From NCBI RefSeq assembly GCF_934295145.1, contig NZ_CAKRAS010000007.1:1-64000 (forward strand): DNA of 64,000 bases, written 5' to 3'. Positions 1-9,029 of this stretch are shown here, in pieces. Position 1 is the stretch's first letter; each line of letters begins with the position of its first letter. The notes below the pieces were generated by a model. It had not been told where the DNA came from. It worked only from the letters and a program-made list of their open reading frames with translations, and did not search any database. The position numbers and the translations under genes were made by a program. The DNA comes from an uncultured Eubacterium sp. GTDB taxonomy: Bacteria > Bacillota > Clostridia > Lachnospirales > Lachnospiraceae.

Positions 1-143
1 TCATCTCCATCATTTAAGATAAGAAGTTCTGTAGCTACATCTCCGAATAAACCAAGCATTCTTGCTCCGTCTACCAGATTTCCACCGTAGTGTGCATCAT
101 GTGCGCTCATTCTCAGTCTGATCACTGATTTCATTTTTTCCAT
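1..143 (-). CDS. kal: 3-aminobutyryl-CoA ammonia-lyase (Kal-like), N-terminal part
   Basis: Only the first 47 codons are in the window; the gene runs off the left edge. The start ATG at 143 has an AGGAGGA site 7 bases upstream. The translated part contains SAHDAHYGGNLVDGAR followed by GDVATELL and a DGD motif, the signature of the hotdog-fold 3-aminobutyryl-CoA / beta-alanyl-CoA ammonia-lyases. In lysine fermentation this enzyme removes ammonia from 3-aminobutyryl-CoA to give crotonyl-CoA. The family also holds beta-alanyl-CoA lyases, so the substrate is inferred from the kamB/kamC genes 2.5 kb away. It is divergent from the antiporter gene, so it would be the first gene of a leftward operon that may carry the other lysine genes. 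Confidence 0.75.
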   Translation of the reverse strand, partial: MEKMKSVIRLRMSAHDAHYGGNLVDGARMLGLFGDVATELLILNDGD

Positions 144-842
144 TTTTTCTTCCTCCTATACATACCTTCTGATGTGTGTTTTATGTTTCTTTCGAAACAG
201 TCAACCATTAATAAGTACCTGCTGCAAATGCAGCTAATACATATTGTATAGCGCTCCACGCATCATGGATATATAGAAAAAAGAGTGGTTTTAGGTAAAA
301 AAATACTATTAACAAATCAATTCCCGCCTTGTTTAATTAGGTACTACGATTTGCTAATAGTGCTCCATGATATCATGACAGTACAGAAACTGTACATCTC
401 TGTCCCAAGTAAAGATTCAATCACGAATCAGTACTTTCGGCAACTTACTCCTTCATCTACATCATTGGAAGTGATTTTCCTTGACATTTGCGATTACCCA
501 ATAAGCTGCGCCTCTATTGTCTGCAATATGTTGTTTTTGTTTACGCGTTTATGTTACCACCTGGTAACCCCTCCTGTCAACTGGCACTTTTGTACAGAAA
601 CTAAGTATATTTTTTGTCTCTTTTGTATATTTCGCTGTTTTTTGTGTGTCAACCGCGAACACTATTCTTTCTTTCAAAGACTGCACTTGGTTAGTTATCT
701 ATATTACACAGTATTAACCGGTGACTTTTTGGTAACCTTTCCCAGAATTTTTTTTAATGCTTTACAAGCAATTTTTTTTATGATAAAAAGGAATTAGCAA
801 TCGTAATGTCAGGCAAATATAATACGCAGGAGGTATTTTATT
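144..842. other. Divergent intergenic region, 699 bases
   Basis: AT-rich spacer between the leftward kal-like gene and the rightward nhaC-like gene; it must hold both promoters. I see a small perfect hairpin at about 184-199 (TGTTTC stem with a four-base loop) and a loose GGTNAC dyad near 719-740, but no convincing sigma-70 or sigma-54 promoter. A 170-codon reading frame at 285-797 is judged spurious: it is rich in Cys, Phe and Tyr, has no ribosome site and resembles no family I know. Confidence 0.5.
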
Positions 843-2426
843 ATGTTGGTAGATGCGGGGTTTCTATCTATTATTCCACCGATTGTAGCAATTGTACTTG
901 CCTTACTTACAAAAGAAGTTGTATTCGCACTTCTGGCAGGTGTTTTCTCTGGTACAATCATTTATTCAGCACTTGCAGGACTTGGTCCGTTTGGTGTGCT
1001 CTCTACAACAGTAACCATCATGATCGACAAGGTGGGGTCCAATGCCGACATGATCCTTTTCCTTTGCTTCTTAGGTGTTCTGGTAATTCTCATTACCAAA
1101 GCCGGTGGAGCAAGAGCCTACGGAGAATGGGCTTCCAGTAAGCTGAAAAACAGAAAGAGCGTTCTTTTTGCAACAGCTTTACTTGGTATTTTCTTCAGTA
1201 TTGATGATTACTTCCACTGCCTGGCAGTTGGAACGATCATGAGACCTGTAACAGACAGATCCAAGATCTCCCGTGAGAAACTGGCTTACCAGATCGATGC
1301 CATCGGTGCTCCACTCTGTGTTATCATGCCGATCTCATCCTGGGCAGCTTCCGTTATTTCCTATTTCCCGGAAGATGGTTCTGTATCAGGTATGCAGACA
1401 TTTATTCAGGCGATTCCGCTGAATCTGTATGCAATGTTATCTATTTTTATGGTTCTCTTCTTATCATTCAAGAAGAAATCCGAATTCGGACCGATGCTGG
1501 TAGCTGACAAACTGGCTGCAAAAGGTATCTTCTCATCACCAGAGGGGGATGTGACAGAAGACGACTTATCCAGCTTTGAGAAAGAGAACCAGAACGGCCG
1601 TGTATGCGACCTTGTTATTCCGATTGTAGTCCTGATCGTATCCTGTGTACTCTGTATGCTGTACGTTGGTGGATTATTCTCCGGTGAGGGTCTTTCCATC
1701 ATGGAAGCTTTCGGTAATACTGTTGCTGCTACGGCACTTGCACTTGGTGCATTCTGTTCATTAGTATTTACATTTATTTACTACTTATGCCGTCGTGTTC
1801 TTACTTTCAAAGAATTATTCGGTGGCATCAGTCAGGGTGTTTGCACAATGGTTCCGGCTTGTATCATTCTTACTTTTGCATGGACCATCGCAAGCGTATG
1901 CCGTGACTACCTTGGAACAGGCGAATTCGTAGCACACGTTGTTGCTACCTCCGGTATCCCGGTTATCATCCTTGCTCCGATCATCTTTATCATTGCAGCA
2001 TTACTTTCTTTTGCAACTGGTACAGCATGGGGCACATTTGGTATCCTGATTCCGATCATCATCTCTATCTGTTCCGTAGCAGCTCCAAGCATGACAATCA
2101 CATGTCTGTCTGCAACATTAGCAGGTTCTGTATTCGGCGATCACTGCTCACCGATTTCAGATACCACCATCCTGTCCTCTACCGGTTCTCAGTGTAACCA
2201 CCTGAAACACGTAGGTACCCAGATTCCATACGCAGTTATCGTAGCTGTGTGCTGTGCGATCGGATACGTCGTTGCCGGTGTTACAAACGGACTCGGACAG
2301 GCAGCAAGTACAGGTATTGCCTTAGTCGTTGCAATCGTAATCTTAACAGTTATCCTTCTGATTGCACCGAAAGTTTGGAAATATACACCTGAACAGCAGG
2401 AAATCATTAACTCAGTAGAAGATTAA
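843..2426 (+). CDS. NhaC-family Na+/H+ antiporter
   Basis: A 527-residue integral membrane protein with about a dozen hydrophobic segments across its whole length. Family marks are the early SIDDYFHCLAVGT stretch, the later FGDHCSPISDTT stretch and a glycine-rich TGTAWGTFGI segment, all typical of the NhaC / lysine-cluster antiporter group. Such transporters exchange sodium for protons, or a substrate for its product, across the cytoplasmic membrane. The AGGAGG site ends 8 bases before the ATG. NhaC-like genes are commonly linked to lysine-fermentation genes, as here (kal-like on one side, kamBC on the other), so it may serve amino-acid uptake or ion balance in that pathway; this is inference. 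A strong terminator follows. Confidence 0.85.
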   Translation: MLVDAGFLSIIPPIVAIVLALLTKEVVFALLAGVFSGTIIYSALAGLGPFGVLSTTVTIMIDKVGSNADMILFLCFLGVLVILITKAGGARAYGEWASSKLKNRKSVLFATALLGIFFSIDDYFHCLAVGTIMRPVTDRSKISREKLAYQIDAIGAPLCVIMPISSWAASVISYFPEDGSVSGMQTFIQAIPLNLYAMLSIFMVLFLSFKKKSEFGPMLVADKLAAKGIFSSPEGDVTEDDLSSFEKENQNGRVCDLVIPIVVLIVSCVLCMLYVGGLFSGEGLSIMEAFGNTVAATALALGAFCSLVFTFIYYLCRRVLTFKELFGGISQGVCTMVPACIILTFAWTIASVCRDYLGTGEFVAHVVATSGIPVIILAPIIFIIAALLSFATGTAWGTFGILIPIIISICSVAAPSMTITCLSATLAGSVFGDHCSPISDTTILSSTGSQCNHLKHVGTQIPYAVIVAVCCAIGYVVAGVTNGLGQAASTGIALVVAIVILTVILLIAPKVWKYTPEQQEIINSVED

Positions 2427-2470
2427 ATCTCTATATACTGACACTTCAAATTCTCTTAACAAAGCAAATG

Positions 2471-2505
2471 AGAAAGAACCGATGTAGAATACATCGGTTC
2501 TTTCT
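2471..2505 (+). terminator. Rho-independent terminator of the antiporter gene
   Basis: A perfect 16-bp stem (2471-2486 with 2490-2505) and a three-base loop, with U-rich ends, 45 bases after the nhaC-like stop codon. Confidence 0.9.
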
Positions 2506-2552
2506 TGTTCTGTCAATACCCGGCTCTGCGTAAAGCGTTCATCTAGCCATAC

Positions 2553-2609
2553 AAAAACTGCCCGTCCGTGTTTTCCTCTATAAGAATCTTTCACAGACAG
2601 ACAGTTTTT
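2553..2609 (-). terminator. Terminator of the kamB-kamC transcript
   Basis: An 18-bp stem (2553-2570 with 2592-2609). In the minus-strand RNA all imperfect positions are G.U wobbles, whereas in the plus-strand RNA they would be C-A mismatches. This makes it a minus-strand terminator just after the kamC stop. Confidence 0.8.
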
Positions 2610-2637
2610 TATTTTATATGTACTTATTTTTTAACTA

Positions 2638-4164
2638 TTACTCCTTCTCATCCAGCAAATCCATTACATTATCCTGCAATCCAAGCAGACGGCAGATTCG
2701 GAATGCATCTCTCGGACAGTTTCCTTCATTTTCCACACGATACAGACCATAATTCATATGTGAAGCAATAACTGAAACACCCTTTTCGGTTCCTGCGGTC
2801 TGGATTTCATGCTGCACTTGATTTTCATCCATATCCTTCAGTCCTACAACCTGATAATGTGTTTTTCCATATTCCGCAACATGATCAAAATGTGTAACCA
2901 GCAATGCAACCACATGCTTCTGATTCAGGTATTTCGTCACTGCACGCACCAGAGCCGCTCCCTCATGAGGATTGGTACCTCTGGAAAATTCATCCAGCAC
3001 TACAAAACAGAATTCTTTTTCCACATTTTCGATGACATCTTTCATCTGAATGATTTCTGCGCCAAAACTGGAAAGTCCTTTCTGTACCGACTGCAGTTCT
3101 TCAGAAATCATCTGGATATTCTCAAAGAATGGAATCTCGGCATAATCTGCATACACATAAAAGCCACACATGGCAAGCAACACGTTCAATACGATCGTTT
3201 TCAGTGAAATACTCTTTCCTCCCATGTTCGCTCCTGTGATGACCGTTGCCCCCTGGCACAGTTCCATGGATAACGGTGTGAATTCCAGTCCACGGTTTTT
3301 TAATACCGATGCGACCCATGGATTTGTCACATTTTCCAATTTAAAGCTGATTTCTGTGTTTGTATAACCATTCAGTCTTTCCGTATCTTTATACGTGCCA
3401 CCTTTTTGTTCTCCACTCAGACCACTGAAAATCGGTTTTACTGCCTTTCCAAAATAGGTTGCTGTCACTTTCTCCAGCAGCAAATCCAGACGTCCGGTCA
3501 CATTTGCATTGTAAAGCATAGCATCCAGATATGGCTGCAGCTGATTCGTCAGCCGTTCCCGAATAATCTGCTCCTCCTCTTCTTCCTGAAGCACCACTTC
3601 ATGCCGCATGTTCTGATATTCTTTTTTTGTCTCCTCCGCAGCAATCTCCATGGATTTTTCCAGTTCCCGCTTGCGTTTGCGGATTGCATCCAGCTTCTCA
3701 GAATATGCCTCATAGATGTAAAAACTTGGAATCCGACGCCCATCAGGATCTAAAATATCCAATGCCGCTTCCAGATCCATATAGTTCATCCCGGTCATTT
3801 TCGTCTGACCGTTCACATAATTTGCCTCACCCCGGGCCTGCTCTGAATAAATCAGGAAATTTTTGATTTCAAATAATTCAATGTCATTCAGACACATTTC
3901 CCGTGCCTTTTTGATGGTCGGCCGCACATCCTTCATCTGCATAAATATACGACGCAGATGATTAAGCTCCTGCCTCAGATCATCTTTTTTATTCATAAGT
4001 TTTTCCAGATTGGACAGTTCTTCCATCAAAAGATCCTGCTCCTCCACCGTATACGGTGTCAGCCGCCGCACCCGTTCCTGCCCATAAGGTGAGGACGGAT
4101 TTAACCGGTCCAGAATATACTGCAGTCCCACACTGCTTTTTTGTTCATATGTTAACTGAATCAT
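2638..4164 (-). CDS. kamC: Lysine 5,6-aminomutase reactivase ATPase KamC (MutS-like)
   Basis: A 508-residue protein with a C-terminal MutS-family ATPase domain: Walker A GANMGGKS, a following long helix, and a Walker B stretch VVLDEFSRGTNPHEG, then LLVTHFDH. The N-terminal part is helical and charged, without the MutS mismatch-binding domain. MutS-like proteins of this shape lie in lysine- and ornithine-fermentation operons, where they are named as the ATPase partner that reactivates the adenosylcobalamin-dependent aminomutase. Its ATG overlaps the kamB stop by four bases (ATGA), so the two are translationally coupled. The function is from family and context; the sequence itself shows a MutS-type ATPase. 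Ordinary MutS2 is less likely because the Smr domain is missing. Confidence 0.8.
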   Translation of the reverse strand: MIQLTYEQKSSVGLQYILDRLNPSSPYGQERVRRLTPYTVEEQDLLMEELSNLEKLMNKKDDLRQELNHLRRIFMQMKDVRPTIKKAREMCLNDIELFEIKNFLIYSEQARGEANYVNGQTKMTGMNYMDLEAALDILDPDGRRIPSFYIYEAYSEKLDAIRKRKRELEKSMEIAAEETKKEYQNMRHEVVLQEEEEEQIIRERLTNQLQPYLDAMLYNANVTGRLDLLLEKVTATYFGKAVKPIFSGLSGEQKGGTYKDTERLNGYTNTEISFKLENVTNPWVASVLKNRGLEFTPLSMELCQGATVITGANMGGKSISLKTIVLNVLLAMCGFYVYADYAEIPFFENIQMISEELQSVQKGLSSFGAEIIQMKDVIENVEKEFCFVVLDEFSRGTNPHEGAALVRAVTKYLNQKHVVALLVTHFDHVAEYGKTHYQVVGLKDMDENQVQHEIQTAGTEKGVSVIASHMNYGLYRVENEGNCPRDAFRICRLLGLQDNVMDLLDEKE

Positions 4165-5201
4165 GCGAATTCCCCCATAATTTTCTCATACTCGTCCCTG
4201 ACATTGTATACAGGAACGTCAATTGCTGCAGACATTTTCTCCTTAAATTCATCTTTATCAAAATGGAATCCATAGGCAGAAAACGGATTGATCGTCACAG
4301 CCAGAAGCTGCAATGCATCTGCCACTTCAAACCGTAATCCCTTGATCTGCAGTTTTTCATACATGTCACTGGAAAGCAGGATCTTACTGCCATCCAGAAG
4401 TACCATTTTCTTTCCTTTGAGATCCGTATTGGACATGATCAACGTTTTCACCATGGCATCCGTCAGTCCCCCCTGAACAACGATGTATTCCGGTGGATTT
4501 TCCGCACCTTTTCGCCAGATTTTTTCCGGTGTCACACGTTCCTCCGGCAATACGATATGTTCCGGATCCGCCACCGGGATGTACTTCATGTCATTTTGAT
4601 TCCAGAGTTCCTCCGGCACATTAAAAGGCGCCTGCGGCAGTTGCAAAATCTCACAGGTATATGCGGTATCCCGCACAACCGTAGCCAGGCTCTTGTGATA
4701 AGATGCACCGGTACACAAAATCGTGCTCTGGCTTACCTTTCTGGAACAGAGACTTTTTCGTCCCAGAGCCCCGTCGATCAGAATCTTGTCCACTCCATAT
4801 GGCCGGATCAGATCCGACACCGCCGCCAGCTGACTCGTCATGGATGGCCCTGCAATCTGCACAAATCCATCTGTCCTTGCCTTAAAAATAATGATCTCAC
4901 CCATCGGTGTATAAATCCCGGTGGAACATAAAATCTCCCGGGTTGTATCGCAATATTTCAGCAGATCTGCTGCTGTTGCGACAATCGTTCCCTTATAAAC
5001 AAAAATGCCCGGCTTCACCGTATTAGTTACCAGGTCCGTGCTCTCGCCGTCTCTGCCCACTGATGTGGCACCAAAAGAAACCCCGCTTTTCTTCAGCTCG
5101 GCGATCAGCTGATTCAACGTGGTTGTTTTTCCTGCATTTTTACACATACCGATCAGGGAAACAGAATCGTAAGGTGCTACCAGTTCGTACAATGATTTCA
5201 T
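4161..5201 (-). CDS. kamB: Lysine 5,6-aminomutase reactivase subunit KamB
   Basis: A 346-residue soluble protein with an N-terminal P-loop (LIGMCKNAGKTTTLNQL) about 17 residues in, then GATSVGRDGE and a LIDGALGRK stretch. It is the usual partner of the MutS-like KamC in lysine-fermentation clusters. I chose the ATG at 5201 because GGAGG lies 5 bases upstream; the longer frame from 5213 runs through that ribosome site. It lies 17 bases after the cobalamin adenosyltransferase gene and overlaps kamC, so the three form one operon that repairs and supplies the B12 enzyme. The mutase genes themselves are not in the window. Confidence 0.8.
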   Translation of the reverse strand: MKSLYELVAPYDSVSLIGMCKNAGKTTTLNQLIAELKKSGVSFGATSVGRDGESTDLVTNTVKPGIFVYKGTIVATAADLLKYCDTTREILCSTGIYTPMGEIIIFKARTDGFVQIAGPSMTSQLAAVSDLIRPYGVDKILIDGALGRKSLCSRKVSQSTILCTGASYHKSLATVVRDTAYTCEILQLPQAPFNVPEELWNQNDMKYIPVADPEHIVLPEERVTPEKIWRKGAENPPEYIVVQGGLTDAMVKTLIMSNTDLKGKKMVLLDGSKILLSSDMYEKLQIKGLRFEVADALQLLAVTINPFSAYGFHFDKDEFKEKMSAAIDVPVYNVRDEYEKIMGEFA

Positions 5202-5218
5202 ACTTACCTCCATAACAA

Positions 5219-5743
5219 CTACATCTCAATTCCTTTCCTTGCCGGTACTCCTTTTTCAAATGGATGCTTCACCGCATTCATGTTTGTGATATAATCCGCC
5301 AGTTCCACAAGTTCCGGCTTCGGATTACGTCCCGTCATAACTACTTCAAGCTGCTCCGGTCGATTCTTCAAGAACTCTACTACTCTGACGGTATCGATCA
5401 GTTCCGCATTGCACAGATCCAGCATCTCATCCATCACAAGCAGCCGGGCCTTCTGCTCCACGGCAGTCTCTGTCACTTTCTCAAATAATGCTGTGTAGGC
5501 AGCCTTTGCCTCCACTTTTTCCTCCGGTGTCATCAGAAAAGAAAAACCGAAATGATGATCTTCCACCAGAACCGTAATATTCGGTATCTTTCGTAAAATA
5601 TTCATCTCACCGGTTGTGCCATCCTTTAAAAACTGGGAATATACAACCGGGAAGCCATTTCCTGCACAACGGATCGTCAGACCAACCCCCGCGGTCGTCT
5701 TACCCTTGCCTGTCCCCTCATAAATATGAACAAGTCCCTTCAT
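5219..5743 (-). CDS. cobO: Corrinoid adenosyltransferase (CobA/CobO/BtuR type)
   Basis: A 174-residue protein opening with VHIYEGTGKGKTTAGVGL, the P-loop of the CobA/CobO family, followed by a LLVMDEMLD Walker B-like segment and TGRNPKPELVELADYIT. These enzymes transfer adenosine from ATP to cob(I)alamin to make adenosylcobalamin. The ATG at 5743 is preceded by AAGGAGG; a longer upstream frame has no ribosome site and no family similarity. As first gene of the operon with kamB and kamC it probably provides cofactor for lysine 5,6-aminomutase, which loses its adenosyl group during inactivation. Confidence 0.9.
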   Translation of the reverse strand: MKGLVHIYEGTGKGKTTAGVGLTIRCAGNGFPVVYSQFLKDGTTGEMNILRKIPNITVLVEDHHFGFSFLMTPEEKVEAKAAYTALFEKVTETAVEQKARLLVMDEMLDLCNAELIDTVRVVEFLKNRPEQLEVVMTGRNPKPELVELADYITNMNAVKHPFEKGVPARKGIEM

Positions 5744-5865
5744 TTTTGCTTCCTCCTTACATACTTTTCTCCTGCATTTTGTACAGAATAACCCCCTAGA
5801 ACCACTTCTTTTTACTATCTCAATCATAGCATGCCGGCATCTGTTTTACAAGTAATATCCCATGA

Positions 5866-5972
5866 TAAAGCGGGCATTCGCAATATTCCTCATGCATCTG
5901 GTCGCATCCTCGCGGAGCGTTTTTATGTAATAGGAACATTACGTAGTAATTTCCTATTACATAAAAAGCGCT
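5866..5972. repeat. Composite folded intergenic repeat with a 17-bp hairpin
   Basis: The left part (TAAAGCG...CATTCGC) resembles the elements at 25092 and 62330. The middle CATCCTCGCGGAGCGT (5905-5920) is identical to 20429-20444. In both places that word leads straight into a large hairpin; here it is a perfect 17-bp stem (5920-5936 with 5951-5967) around a 14-base loop. The element lies in the gap between the cobO start and the convergent-free end of the 145-residue gene, so no function is obvious. Confidence 0.6.
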
Positions 5973-6014
5973 GCTTTCATGTCCTGTCTGACACAAAAAC
6001 AACGCTTTTTCACT

Positions 6015-6452
6015 TTAACGTTCATTCATTGCATTACTCAATATCTTGATCAGCTCCAGTACACTGGCAAACTGATATGTGATATTTCCTTCGATCCACT
6101 GAAGTTCACCCTGCCAGGACGAATTCTGGCGGTATCTGACATTCAGCAGAAATGTACCTTCCGTTCCACGTTTTGCCACCACATCTTCCGGTGTACAGAT
6201 TTTTTCTGGCTTTGCCTCCACAACATGCTCCTTTTTTTCAAAAGAACGTATCTGTGTCGATGCTTCCGGAAAACGTAACTGGTCAAAAAATGTTTCCGCT
6301 GCTTCGATCATGCGGATAATATTGCTGAACTTTACTGCTTCTTTACTGTAACAATGATAAATTTCTCCTGACATTTCGCCATCCACAATACTGTCAATGC
6401 AGATACTGATCAGGTTCGGCACATGCCAGGCAATTGGATGGTTCCACTCCAT
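6015..6452 (-). CDS. Conserved hypothetical protein
   Basis: A 145-residue soluble protein without signal or membrane segment. Its last third, FLLNVRYRQNSSWQGEL followed by an LELIKIL helix, has the look of a conserved small domain that I have seen in clostridial proteins, but I cannot name a function. The ribosome site is weak (GGGG about 13 bases before the ATG). It lies 76 bases downstream of the BTAD regulator gene on the same strand and may be co-transcribed with it, which suggests a link to regulation of the pilus-like operon. Confidence 0.6.
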   Translation of the reverse strand: MEWNHPIAWHVPNLISICIDSIVDGEMSGEIYHCYSKEAVKFSNIIRMIEAAETFFDQLRFPEASTQIRSFEKKEHVVEAKPEKICTPEDVVAKRGTEGTFLLNVRYRQNSSWQGELQWIEGNITYQFASVLELIKILSNAMNER

Positions 6453-6528
6453 ATTTTATGCCATTCCCCTTCATAATCTGTCTGTCCTCACATTTCATAC
6501 ACAGACACTAGAATTTGTTATTCTGCAT

Positions 6529-7776
6529 TTACCATGCACTCTGCTCATCCTTAAACTGAATCGGCGAATCCAGATTTTCCACATCTGCTACAGATGATAC
6601 GAAATACTCCAGATTTTTTGCCCAGCTTTTATGTTCTCTTGCAAAATATTTGCGAATACGGTCAAAAATCATACCACAATTTTCTTTGTTTGTGCCGATC
6701 AGGAGGATCAGATACTGAGAAGCACTGTATTTTGTAAAGGAATCCCCCCGGCGCAGACAATGCTGCACGGAGTTCTGCATTTCCTCCATCATGATTTCAA
6801 GCTTCTCCGGTTTCTCCATCGGACGACCTTTTCCATCCGTCACGCTGCAAAGCATCAGGTAGGCGGACTGTCCGCTTCGTTCCATCATACGTGCAACCAG
6901 CCGGTAACTGTCCCGGAAACTCGGAATGCTGCAGTAATATGCGCCACCCGGTACATCCTCCTCTTTCAGACGATTCTTGATATCCTGCAGTTCCCTCGGT
7001 TTTGTATCATTGATCTGGCTGCTCATCTCCTCAAACTGTTTCATGAGTTTTTCCGACGGGCTGATACCAAGTTCTTCAAAAAACAGTTTTGCGGTACACT
7101 CGTATTCTTTTAAGGCTTCCCGGTAACGTTTTAGTCCGATATAGCACTCAATTTTTACCGACTGCCATTCATCAAAAGGATACAGTTTGCAGGCCGGATC
7201 GCAAAATGCCAGTGCTTCCTCATAGTCACCTCTTGCTATCAGAATCTCACAGAGTTCTTTCAATGCCTGTGTATAAATCTTTTTGTACTGGATACTCGCA
7301 ATCAGTACCCACTCTTCACCAGACAGATCCGGTAAAAATTCTCCGTGATACATCCGGCAGACTTCTTTTAATAAGTCTTCTTTGTGCCCGGCATCCTCGC
7401 AGGCTTCTACTTCTTTATATAATGCTGCAAATACCCTGGCATCTACCTCTGTCTCCATCGGTGCCTGCCAGCTGTAAATACCTTTTTTGATATTTACATA
7501 CTCTGCCTCAGGTAACCCTGCTTCCACGATCATCTTTTTCAGACGATGAACCGTTACACGAAGGTTATTAGCCGCATCGGCCAGTTCATCCCGCCCATAC
7601 AATGCAGACAGAAGTTTTTCTCTGGCAATGCCCTGTTCTCCATAATATAATAATATCTGAAGCAGTTTCATTGCCTTAGTCGTGGTGTTCTTTCCAAATG
7701 ATATCGGCTGCTCCCCATACATGACCGAAAAATCTCCCAACATGTGGACTTCCAATTCTGCTAATTTCTCATTCAT
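6529..7776 (-). CDS. BTAD/SARP-type transcriptional regulator with a GGDEF-like tail
   Basis: A 415-residue protein. Residues 1-95 look like an OmpR/SARP winged helix (LEVHMLGDFSVMYGEQPISF, then ANNLRVTVHRLKK). About 110-250 is a helical bacterial transcriptional activator domain ending ELGISPSEKLMKQ. The last 150 residues contain LRRGDSFTKYSASQYLILL, which looks like a GGDEF domain whose GGDEF loop has become SASQY, so no cyclase activity is expected. The start at 7776 follows GAGGAAAAA; the longer frame starts in the intergenic region. It is divergent from the lipoprotein and pilus-like genes, its likely targets. Confidence 0.75.
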   Translation of the reverse strand: MNEKLAELEVHMLGDFSVMYGEQPISFGKNTTTKAMKLLQILLYYGEQGIAREKLLSALYGRDELADAANNLRVTVHRLKKMIVEAGLPEAEYVNIKKGIYSWQAPMETEVDARVFAALYKEVEACEDAGHKEDLLKEVCRMYHGEFLPDLSGEEWVLIASIQYKKIYTQALKELCEILIARGDYEEALAFCDPACKLYPFDEWQSVKIECYIGLKRYREALKEYECTAKLFFEELGISPSEKLMKQFEEMSSQINDTKPRELQDIKNRLKEEDVPGGAYYCSIPSFRDSYRLVARMMERSGQSAYLMLCSVTDGKGRPMEKPEKLEIMMEEMQNSVQHCLRRGDSFTKYSASQYLILLIGTNKENCGMIFDRIRKYFAREHKSWAKNLEYFVSSVADVENLDSPIQFKDEQSAW

Positions 7777-7902
7777 ATTTTTTCCTCGTTTCTCATTAAC
7801 GATTTCCCCTTGCCTAACTTCATTGTAAAAGTCCATCACTTGTTTGTCAATCAAAATTTGTATACAGAAATGCATAAAAAAATATTTCGCAAGCAAACAA
7901 AT

Positions 7903-7931
7903 TTGTCAAGGAAATTCAAGTATGATATACT
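7903..7931 (+). promoter_or_regulatory. Sigma-A-type promoter of the lipoprotein/pilus operon
   Basis: TTGTCA (7903-7908), a 17-base spacer and TATACT (7926-7931), about 60 bases upstream of the GTG start at 7993 and in the divergent spacer shared with the BTAD regulator. Confidence 0.7.
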
Positions 7932-7992
7932 TATCTTTATTAAAATCATGTTGATTGAACGACGATCTTACAGAGGGAAGGAGGCTGATTCC

Positions 7993-8967
7993 GTGCGATC
8001 TCACAGTCAACTGCACCGGAGTCTGTGCAGACACGGATGCATCCTTTCCTTTTTGCTGATGCTGTTCATTTTACTTCTTACGGGATGCTCTTTCGGCAGT
8101 GGAAATGCTTCAGATACATCCCCTGCTGCAAAGGACTCCGGCACCAGAGATGCCACACCACAGGTTCTTGTGGCAGAGGCTTCCGGCGAAGTAACTTACG
8201 GTTCCGACATTGTCTCGCTGGATGCTTCCCACACTGCAGACGGTTATCTGATGCTGCGCTACAGTGGAACCAATGAAAAAGTTAAACTTCAGATCACACT
8301 GCCGGACAGCACAGAGTATACATATCCAGTCACAGCTTCCGGGGACTATTCCGTTTATCCGCTTCCCGGCGGAAACGGTTCCTATAAAGTCACGTTACTG
8401 GAATCTGTCTCCGTGGAGGACAATTTGTATGCAGTCTCCTTTACCCAGGATCTGGATGTTGAGATTTCCAATGAATTTTTACCTTTTTTATATCCGAATT
8501 TTTACGTGAATTTCACAGCAGACTCTGCCAGTGTAAAAAAAGGTGGGGAACTTGCACATGGATGTTCTTCTGATCTGGATGCCATCACAAATATTTACAA
8601 CTACGTAATTGAAAATATTTCCTACGATCAGAAAAAGGCGGATTCTGTTCCATATGGTTACATTCCGTCCCCGGACGATACTTTAAGTTCCGGTACCGGT
8701 ATCTGTTTTGACTATGCGTCACTGATGTCGGCCATGCTCCGTTCCCAGCGGATCCCGACGAAACTGGATGTCGGTTATTCCGGCGATGTTTACCATGCCT
8801 GGATCAGCTGTTATGTCACGGAAGTAGGCTGGGTGGACAATATCATTGAATTCGATGGAAAGAACTGGTCCATTATGGATCCGACCCTGGCAGCAAATAA
8901 CAGTGCTTCCAATGTAAAAAAATATGTCGGTGACGGCAGCAATTATGTCACGAAATATACTTATTAG
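7993..8967 (+). CDS. Transglutaminase-like lipoprotein
   Basis: A 324-residue protein with a basic N-terminus, a hydrophobic stretch and a lipobox LLLTGC, so it is probably lipid-anchored on the outer face of the membrane. A Ser/Thr/Asp-rich linker follows. The C-terminal third holds a transglutaminase-like core: Cys in GTGICFDYASLMSAMLR, His in YHAWIS and Asp in IMDPT. Such domains act as proteases, crosslinkers or peptide-binding modules. I chose GTG 7993 because AAGGAGG lies 9 bases upstream; an ATG at 7948 lacks a site. It is the first gene of the operon with PilC, pilin-like proteins and PilT, so a role in pilus assembly or surface processing is inferred. Confidence 0.8.
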   Translation: MRSHSQLHRSLCRHGCILSFLLMLFILLLTGCSFGSGNASDTSPAAKDSGTRDATPQVLVAEASGEVTYGSDIVSLDASHTADGYLMLRYSGTNEKVKLQITLPDSTEYTYPVTASGDYSVYPLPGGNGSYKVTLLESVSVEDNLYAVSFTQDLDVEISNEFLPFLYPNFYVNFTADSASVKKGGELAHGCSSDLDAITNIYNYVIENISYDQKKADSVPYGYIPSPDDTLSSGTGICFDYASLMSAMLRSQRIPTKLDVGYSGDVYHAWISCYVTEVGWVDNIIEFDGKNWSIMDPTLAANNSASNVKKYVGDGSNYVTKYTY

Positions 8968-9029
8968 AATAACAGCCTGTATGTAACATTTAATTTTCAG
9001 AAATAATGAATGAATGGAGGAAACAACGA

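Noticed and set aside
544..600. GGCAC word (GGCACTTTTG) as a sigma-54 promoter before the antiporter
   Set aside because: The -12 GC is missing at the required spacing.
285..797. 170-codon open frame in the divergent spacer
   Set aside because: No ribosome site, composition of translated AT-rich noncoding DNA, no recognisable motif.
144..842. Lysine or cobalamin riboswitch near the kam/cob genes
   Set aside because: No matching conserved box or multi-stem layout was found here or before cobO.
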